Program-made: the position numbers and the translations under genes | Assembly: GCF_004363175.1 (NCBI RefSeq) | Contig: NZ_SNYR01000003.1 | Span: 129,001-193,000 of the forward strand | DNA from: Maritalea mobilis | Lineage (GTDB): Bacteria; Pseudomonadota; Alphaproteobacteria; Rhizobiales; Devosiaceae | Length of the DNA: 64,000 nucleotides | Direction: 5' to 3' | Shown here: positions 59,182 through 64,000 of the stretch, piece after piece | Layout of the letters: each line of letters starts with the position of its first letter | How positions within the stretch are numbered: the first letter of the stretch is position 1 | The notes under the pieces: generated by a model | Database searches by the model: none | What the model was told of the DNA's origin: nothing | The model's input: only the letters and a program-made list of their open reading frames with translations

Positions 59182-59577
59182 TCAAGAAGGGGCACCTGCG
59201 GCAATTCGCGCTGTGACTTCAATTTCCACTTTCATTTCAGGCTTAATCAAGCCGCACACCACCATTGTAGCGGCTGGCCGCACCCCGGCAAAATATTTAC
59301 CGGTCACTTCAAACACCGCCTCGGCATAATCGGCGTCGGTGATGTAGTAATGCGCGCGCACCACATCGTTCAGCGATGCGCCCGCTTCTTTCAGCGCTTT
59401 TTCAATCGTCAAAAAGCAGTTTTCAGCCTGTGCCTGCACATCCTCTGGCATTTGCATGGTCGCATAATCATAGCCAGTCGTCCCCGACACATAAACCATG
59501 TCGCCATCCACAATTGCCCGTGAATAGCCAGCCTTTTTCTCAAATGGAGAACCTGTGGAGATGCGCGTTACACCCAT
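59182..59577 (-). CDS. RidA family protein lacking the catalytic Arg
   Basis: A 131-residue trimeric-fold (YjgF/YER057c/UK114) protein. It has YVSGTTGYDYATMQMPEDVQ, IEKALKEAGASLNDVVRAHY, and a C-terminal VRPAATMVVCGLIKPEMKVE. RidA deaminases carry PAR at the position where this protein has PAA, so the key Arg that contacts the substrate carboxylate is missing; the Arg two residues earlier is not in register. It follows leuD by 3 nt, suggesting co-translation. RidA removes enamines formed in branched-chain amino acid synthesis; this one may be a different Rid subgroup. Confidence 0.85.
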   Translation of the reverse strand: MGVTRISTGSPFEKKAGYSRAIVDGDMVYVSGTTGYDYATMQMPEDVQAQAENCFLTIEKALKEAGASLNDVVRAHYYITDADYAEAVFEVTGKYFAGVRPAATMVVCGLIKPEMKVEIEVTARIAAGAPS

Positions 59578-59580
59578 GGA

Positions 59581-60189
59581 TTAGATCCAAGGCCGCTCTT
59601 CTGAAACCTTATCTTCAAAGGTTGAAATGGCTTCGCCCTTTTCCATGGTCAGGCCAACATCGTCCAAACCTTGCAGCAACGCATTTTTGCGTGATGGATC
59701 GATCTCAAACTCAACCGTGCCGCCATCCGGCCCCTGAATGGTTTGCGCTTCCAAGTCCACAGTCAATGTCGCGTTTGACCCGCGAGACGCGTCGTCCAAC
59801 AATTCTTTCAACTGCTCTTCGGTCACCACGATCGGCAAAATGCCGTTTTTAAAGCAGTTATTATAGAAAATATCTGCAAAGCTGGTGGAGATGATGCAGC
59901 GAATGCCAAAATCTTTCAGCGCCCATGGAGCGTGCTCACGGCTGGAGCCACAGCCAAAATTGTCGCCTGCCACCAAAATCGACGCATTGCGATAGGCGGG
60001 CTTGTTCAGCACAAAATCTGGCTTTTCAGTTTTGCCATCTTCTTCATAGCGCATCTCGGCAAAAGCGGCCACGCCAAGGCCCGTGCGCTTGATGGTTTTG
60101 AGATATTGTTTCGGGATAATCATATCTGTATCGATATTGATCAACGGCAATGGGGCAGCAACCCCGGTCAATGTTGTGAACTTATCCAT
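59581..60189 (-). CDS. leuD: 3-Isopropylmalate dehydratase small subunit
   Basis: A 202-residue swivelling-domain subunit that works with LeuC to isomerise 2- to 3-isopropylmalate. It has [20 protein letters not shown] near residue 20, [19 protein letters not shown] near residue 80, and [18 protein letters not shown]. The ATG at 60189 gives the standard length; the frame stays open 21 codons upstream without a fitting N-terminus. It is divergent from deoD and leads into the RidA-type gene. Confidence 0.97.
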   Translation of the reverse strand: MDKFTTLTGVAAPLPLINIDTDMIIPKQYLKTIKRTGLGVAAFAEMRYEEDGKTEKPDFVLNKPAYRNASILVAGDNFGCGSSREHAPWALKDFGIRCIISTSFADIFYNNCFKNGILPIVVTEEQLKELLDDASRGSNATLTVDLEAQTIQGPDGGTVEFEIDPSRKNALLQGLDDVGLTMEKGEAISTFEDKVSEERPWI

Positions 60190-60326
60190 GTGTCGCAATA
60201 TCCTTTCGTTCCCCTTCAAATGCCCCAGCCTCAAAAGCGCGTCAAGTCGCACTTGCGCCTCAACGTTGAATTTGATCGTAAAAAATGGCTAGATACGCGC
60301 AGATATTTTGACCAATAGGAAAAATC

Positions 60327-61037
60327 ATGACGCCTCATAACCATGCCCCCAAAGATGCCTATGCTGAAACCGTGCTGCTACCGGGCGATCCGCTACGCGC
60401 AAAATGGGTGGCAGAAACATTTTTGGAAGATGCAAAGCTCGTCAATTCCGTCCGCAATTGCTTAGGCTATACGGGCACTTATAAGGGCAAAAAAGTCTCT
60501 GTGCAGGCCACAGGCATGGGCCAACCTTCCCTCGCCATTTATGTGCATGAATTGATCAATATTTATGGCGCAAAAAACTTTATCCGCATCGGCACCTGTG
60601 GCGGGTTGAACAAAAAGGTCAAAGTGCGCGATGTGGTGCTGGGCGTTGCCGCCTCCACCGATAGCGCTATGAATGTGGGCACCTTCGGCCGCTATCATTA
60701 TGCGCCCCACGCCGATTTTGACCTGTTGCGCAAAGCGGCAGACCTTGCCGACACTCGCGAGATGAAGTTCCACGCAGGCGGCATCGTCTCATCTGACGTA
60801 TTTTATGTTGAGGGCGGCGCCAAAGGTTATCAGCCTTTGCTCGATCACGACATCTTGGCCGTGGAAATGGAAGCCGCCGCGCTTTACACCTTGGCCGCAA
60901 AATATAACCGCAAAGCCATCGCCATCTGCACCATGACAGATTGCCTGATCACCGGCGACGAAATCGACGCAGACGCCCGTCAAAGCTCGCTGGAAGATAT
61001 GGCTACCCTGTCGCTCGACCTAGCGGCATCGATATAA
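60327..61037 (+). CDS. deoD: Purine-nucleoside phosphorylase (DeoD type)
   Basis: A 236-residue hexameric-type phosphorylase that splits purine (deoxy)nucleosides with phosphate. Phosphate-binding GDPLRAKWVAETFL is at the N-terminus, IRIGTCGGLNKKVKVRDVVL near residue 85, the ribose-binding EMEAAALYTLAAKYN near 180, and the catalytic Asp in CTMTDCLITGDE near residue 205. The first two match the E. coli DeoD family closely. It is alone on the plus strand, divergent from leuD. Confidence 0.95.
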   Translation: MTPHNHAPKDAYAETVLLPGDPLRAKWVAETFLEDAKLVNSVRNCLGYTGTYKGKKVSVQATGMGQPSLAIYVHELINIYGAKNFIRIGTCGGLNKKVKVRDVVLGVAASTDSAMNVGTFGRYHYAPHADFDLLRKAADLADTREMKFHAGGIVSSDVFYVEGGAKGYQPLLDHDILAVEMEAAALYTLAAKYNRKAIAICTMTDCLITGDEIDADARQSSLEDMATLSLDLAASI

Positions 61038-61043
61038 GTGCGG

Positions 61044-61061
61044 CCAGCGCTTAGGCGCTGG
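61044..61061 (+). terminator. Hairpin after deoD
   Basis: A 7-bp stem, ccagcgc (61044-61050) with gcgctgg (61055-61061), has a TTAG loop 7 nt past the deoD stop. No T-run follows, so intrinsic termination is doubtful. Confidence 0.45.
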
Positions 61062-61161
61062 TCAACTGCATTAACCGCGTCTTAACTTTTGCAGACTTTG
61101 CCCTTTTATGGCCGCGATTTTCCCGTTCTAATGAGCCAACAGGGAAATTAAAGGCTTTTTG

Positions 61162-62514
61162 ATGCTCGACCATAATAATGCGGCACGCCTGAAAGAGGGC
61201 GTTAAGTCACTTGAAATGATGACGCGGTTTGCACTGGCCACGCTGGCACTGGCCAGCGGGGTCTACACCTATCTTGGCGTGCGCAGCCTCATTGATGGCT
61301 CTGCCGATATGGTGTTCTTCGCCGCCATCATTTATTCCGCCGCTGTGTCCGTGGGTATTTACGCCTTCTGGACCTATATGATGCGCTTTTTGCCGCTTAT
61401 GCGCGACAGTGCGCGCCGCGGCGCATTGATCGCCGTGATGGGGCTGGGCAGTTTGATGATTGTGGCCATGTCTTCATGGCTCAACGCCGCCGCCTTAGCA
61501 GGTTCCGCTGCGCTTGAACAGCATTTGGCCGTTACCCTTGAAGATTATGTGGCCGATCTCGACAAAGCCCACGGCAATGCCCTATCCGCTCAAAGCCTAT
61601 TGCCAGATGTGCAGCGCGCGTCGGTTCGCTTTTCCCGCCTTGCGGATGATGAACGCCAGTCCGGCGCGCTCACCGGCACCTCAGGTTCGGGCTCCGTAGT
61701 GCAATTGCTCACTCAAATGTCACAGCAATTGGATGAAGTTGGCGCTTCCATCATCGCATCGCGCGAAACCGTAGCCACCCAGTTTGAGCAGGGCTCACAA
61801 CATTTGGCCAATATGCGTGCGCTTGTTTCTGGCGATGGCGAAGTGCAGCCCCGTGCCGATCAGTTCGCCGCTGAAGCGCTGGCCCTCACCGGGGTCATCG
61901 CCTCCTTGCAGGAAACATCTATCGCCGCTTCAGTTGACCGCGCAGCAGAAGACTTGTCATTAGGCTTTATCGCACCTGTAGCCGATGGCGGCACCCAAGA
62001 TCTGGCCAATCGTCAAGATCGGGTGATGCGCTCAATTATGGACGCCGTGGCGGCACAGTCTAAAGCGCTGCAAACGGCGGCGCAGGATATTCTCAATCAA
62101 CCCGCCGTACCCACGCGCCGCTTTGTGCCACTCTCAACGCCAGAAGCCGTGTTGCTTTATGCCCGCGACTTCCTGCCATCATGGGCGGGCGCCATCTCCA
62201 TCGACTTGCTGCCGATGGTATTGGTCTTGATCCTTTCGGTGGTGCATTCCGCTTCCCGTCGTGAAGCCCGCACCTTGGACGTGGCAGATAAAATCACCGC
62301 CGCTGAAATGATGCGCGCCGTGGCCCTGTTCCGCGACATGAATGCCGATCTGCCACCTGAGCAGGTCCAAAAAGCCATCGAGCATGCCGCGAAAGAAAAG
62401 CTGCCTGACGATGAAAAGCCCACCGCAGCCAAAGAGGATGCATCTAAAGACGAGCCAACTGACACAGAACCACGTGACGACAACATCACGCCCCTGCGCG
62501 ACAATAAGAAATAA
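61162..62514 (+). CDS. Membrane protein with large extracytoplasmic domain, unknown function
   Basis: A 450-residue protein. Three hydrophobic segments lie between about residues 20 and 115 (FALATLALASGVYTYLGVRS; MVFFAAIIYSAAVSVGIYAF; GLGSLMIVAMSSWLNAAALA), then a helical, probably coiled region of about 220 residues (QLLTQMSQQLDEVGASIIAS), a fourth segment near 350 (ISIDLLPMVLVLILSVVHSA), and an acidic, Lys-rich cytoplasmic tail (KEDASKDEPTDTEPRDDN). I do not recognise the family. The ATG at 61162, with AAAGG 8 nt upstream, is preferred to the adjacent TTG. It ends 3 nt before the ClpP-like gene, so the two are co-translated. Confidence 0.65.
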   Translation: MLDHNNAARLKEGVKSLEMMTRFALATLALASGVYTYLGVRSLIDGSADMVFFAAIIYSAAVSVGIYAFWTYMMRFLPLMRDSARRGALIAVMGLGSLMIVAMSSWLNAAALAGSAALEQHLAVTLEDYVADLDKAHGNALSAQSLLPDVQRASVRFSRLADDERQSGALTGTSGSGSVVQLLTQMSQQLDEVGASIIASRETVATQFEQGSQHLANMRALVSGDGEVQPRADQFAAEALALTGVIASLQETSIAASVDRAAEDLSLGFIAPVADGGTQDLANRQDRVMRSIMDAVAAQSKALQTAAQDILNQPAVPTRRFVPLSTPEAVLLYARDFLPSWAGAISIDLLPMVLVLILSVVHSASRREARTLDVADKITAAEMMRAVALFRDMNADLPPEQVQKAIEHAAKEKLPDDEKPTAAKEDASKDEPTDTEPRDDNITPLRDNKK

Positions 62515-62517
62515 CTT

Positions 62518-63300
62518 ATGAGCACCAGCACCAAGACGCGAATTTGGCTTGACGATGGCCGCTTAATGCGGGTGGTCTTCTTCGTGCTGTTGTTCGCCAC
62601 AGCAATCATTCTGTGGCTCGATTTTGATCAGCTTTACAGTCAGCAATCTGACGCGCCCTACAATCCGCAGCAAGGCGACACGCCCATTTTGCCTTCGGTT
62701 GATCGGCCTGAAATCAACCCGAACGATCCGCAATTTGCCCCCAATGAGCGCGTGGAACTCCCACGCGAGACGCTGCAACAGCCGCTGACCGCCACATTGG
62801 AATCCGGCAAATTGCTCTCGCTTCAAGGTGCTATTGATGTTGGCTCATTCGCCCGGCTAGAGCCTGAACTCACACGCATGGCTGAATATGTAGAATGGGT
62901 TGAAATCAACTCCCCTGGCGGGTCCGTTGATGATGCTTTGGCCTTGGCCAAATTGGTGCGCGAACTTGACCTTAATGTGCGTGTGCCTGCAGGTGGCTAC
63001 TGCGCCTCCTCCTGCCCGCTCATCTTTGCCGCGGGGGTAAAGCGCGATATGCACCAACGCGCCAATGTCGGCGTCCATCAAATCTACGTCCCTGCCAACG
63101 ATCCGAACGCCAATCGCAACCCGGCGCAAGCCATGTCAGATGCCCAATCCATCACCGCGCGGATCACCAAGCATTTGGTCGATATGGGGGTGGATGGCGC
63201 GATGTGGGTGCACGCCCTCGAAACACCGCCTCAGCGGCTTTACTACTTCACCACAGAGGAAGCCAAATCCTACAAATTGGCCACACTCATCTCAAAATAA
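62518..63300 (+). CDS. Membrane-anchored ClpP/SppA-like (COG3904-type) predicted serine protease
   Basis: A 260-residue protein with one N-terminal membrane anchor (VVFFVLLFATAIILWLDF, about residues 19-36) and a periplasmic domain of the ClpP/crotonase fold. Visible are the glycine-rich substrate site INSPGGSVDDALALAKLVRE near residue 128, the nucleophile region GGYCASSCPLIFAAGVKRD near 160, and a likely catalytic His in ANVGVHQIYVP near 183. A Pro/Asn/Asp-rich linker joins anchor and domain. Partner or substrate may be the membrane protein encoded 3 nt upstream. A terminator hairpin follows. Confidence 0.75.
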   Translation: MSTSTKTRIWLDDGRLMRVVFFVLLFATAIILWLDFDQLYSQQSDAPYNPQQGDTPILPSVDRPEINPNDPQFAPNERVELPRETLQQPLTATLESGKLLSLQGAIDVGSFARLEPELTRMAEYVEWVEINSPGGSVDDALALAKLVRELDLNVRVPAGGYCASSCPLIFAAGVKRDMHQRANVGVHQIYVPANDPNANRNPAQAMSDAQSITARITKHLVDMGVDGAMWVHALETPPQRLYYFTTEEAKSYKLATLISK

Positions 63301-63326
63301 AAGCCCCTCGCAAATGCAAGGGGCTT
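63301..63326. terminator. Terminator between the ClpP-like gene and leuC
   Basis: An 8-bp stem, aagcccct (63301-63308) with aggggctt (63319-63326), has an inner GC-paired loop. It lies between two convergent genes and may serve both; the T-run is short. Confidence 0.7.
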
Positions 63327-63354
63327 CCAAGAATTCTTTGCCGAAGCGACACGC

Positions 63355-64000
63355 TTAGATATCGCGCACATCCACAAAACGACCTGCTACTGCAGCAGCT
63401 GCCGCCATAGACGGTGACACAAGGTGTGTCCGGCCTTTAAAGCCCTGACGGCCTTCAAAGTTACGGTTTGACGTTGAGGCACAGCGCTCGCCCGGCTTCA
63501 ACTTATCCGCATTCATCGCCAAGCACATGGAGCAGCCCGGCTCACGCCATTCGCAACCCGCTTCAATGAAGATTTTGTCCAAACCTTCTTCTTCCGCCTG
63601 CGCTTTCACCAAGCCAGAACCCGGCACGATCATCACATTCACGCCATCTGCAACTTTCTTGCCTTTCAGCACTTCTGCGGCTGCCCGGAAATCTTCGATC
63701 CGGCCATTGGTGCAAGACCCGATAAACACGCGATCAATCGTAATGTCAGTGATTTTAGTGCCTGGCTTCAGGCCCATATATTCCAACGCCCGCCATTTTG
63801 AAGCGCGTGTGTTTTCATTTTCAATATCGTCAGGATTTGGCACCACGCCATTGACCGAAACCACATCTTCTGGGCTAGAGCCCCAAGTCACGATTGGTGG
63901 CAAGTCAGATGCATCAAGGGTGATTTCCTTGTCAAACTTTGCGCCTTCATCCGTGTGCAATGTGCTCCAATAGGCTTTCGCCATTTCAAAGGCTTCGCCT
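63355..64000 (-). CDS. leuC: 3-Isopropylmalate dehydratase large subunit (3' part, cut by window edge)
   Basis: The C-terminal 214 or so residues of the iron-sulfur aconitase-like subunit that partners LeuD. Cluster ligands are seen in [20 protein letters not shown] and in [17 protein letters not shown] (two Cys); [20 protein letters not shown] and [16 protein letters not shown] close the protein. The reading frame stays open to the right edge, so the start lies beyond position 64000. An internal ATG at 63984 is not the true start. Confidence 0.97.
   Translation of the reverse strand, partial: GEAFEMAKAYWSTLHTDEGAKFDKEITLDASDLPPIVTWGSSPEDVVSVNGVVPNPDDIENENTRASKWRALEYMGLKPGTKITDITIDRVFIGSCTNGRIEDFRAAAEVLKGKKVADGVNVMIVPGSGLVKAQAEEEGLDKIFIEAGCEWREPGCSMCLAMNADKLKPGERCASTSNRNFEGRQGFKGRTHLVSPSMAAAAAVAGRFVDVRDI

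Overview
The window is one contiguous piece of an alphaproteobacterial chromosome, most likely order Hyphomicrobiales (Rhizobiales). The evidence is gene order and gene type: atpHAGDC next to priA and xerC; a co-oriented sdhCDAB - zapE - mdh - sucCD - sucA - odhB - lpdA block; leuC, leuD, leuB and asd close together; ProVWX-type quaternary-amine transport; and several chemoreceptors with tandem HAMP domains. By eye the base composition is near 50% GC, low for this order. I see no insertion sequence, prophage, CRISPR array, rRNA or tRNA. This is mainly core-genome sequence with a dense chemoreceptor island.

Layout. 0-12.4 kb is transport and small metabolism: glycerol kinase, a quaternary-amine ABC transporter (ATPase, permease, binding protein) with a second paralogous binding protein, a well-expressed-looking branched-chain-type binding protein, a methyltransferase, livGFHM-type transporter genes and methylglyoxal synthase. 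12.5-24.8 kb holds five consecutive same-strand methyl-accepting chemotaxis proteins. Each is followed by its own hairpin terminator. They share a tandem-HAMP plus signalling core and a C-terminal aromatic pentapeptide but differ in their periplasmic sensor domains. 25-30 kb is the F1 part of ATP synthase. 30-37 kb has priA, a TenA-like protein, xerC, a DMT exporter, a TraB/GumN protein and a methyltransferase. 37-54 kb is the TCA-cycle block, with lpdA, odhB (two lipoyl domains), sucA, sucDC, mdh, zapE and sdh, plus small lipoprotein and DUF genes. 54-64 kb has a DUF1737 gene divergent from a beta-carbonic anhydrase, a GNAT protein, asd, leuB, two small membrane proteins, a RidA-family protein, leuD, deoD, a two-gene membrane protein/ClpP-like protease unit, and the 3' end of leuC at the right edge.

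How it fits together. The respiratory block feeds electrons (SDH) and reducing power (Mdh, OGDH) to the chain, and the ATP synthase genes use the resulting gradient. The leu/asd block makes leucine and aspartate-family precursors. The transporters and chemoreceptors suggest a motile heterotroph that seeks and imports amino acids and quaternary amines.

Most worth a second look: (1) a 29-codon ORF, unusually rich in Lys, Thr and Met codons, in the asd mRNA leader, followed by two mutually exclusive GC helices, a candidate attenuator; (2) an AprI/Inh-type lipoprotein and a DUF3052 protein coupled by 1-nt gaps inside the sdh operon; (3) the membrane protein plus membrane-anchored ClpP-like protease pair; (4) the chemoreceptor array with shared signalling halves and swapped sensors. 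All functional calls come from reading the sequence and from family knowledge; no database search was run.
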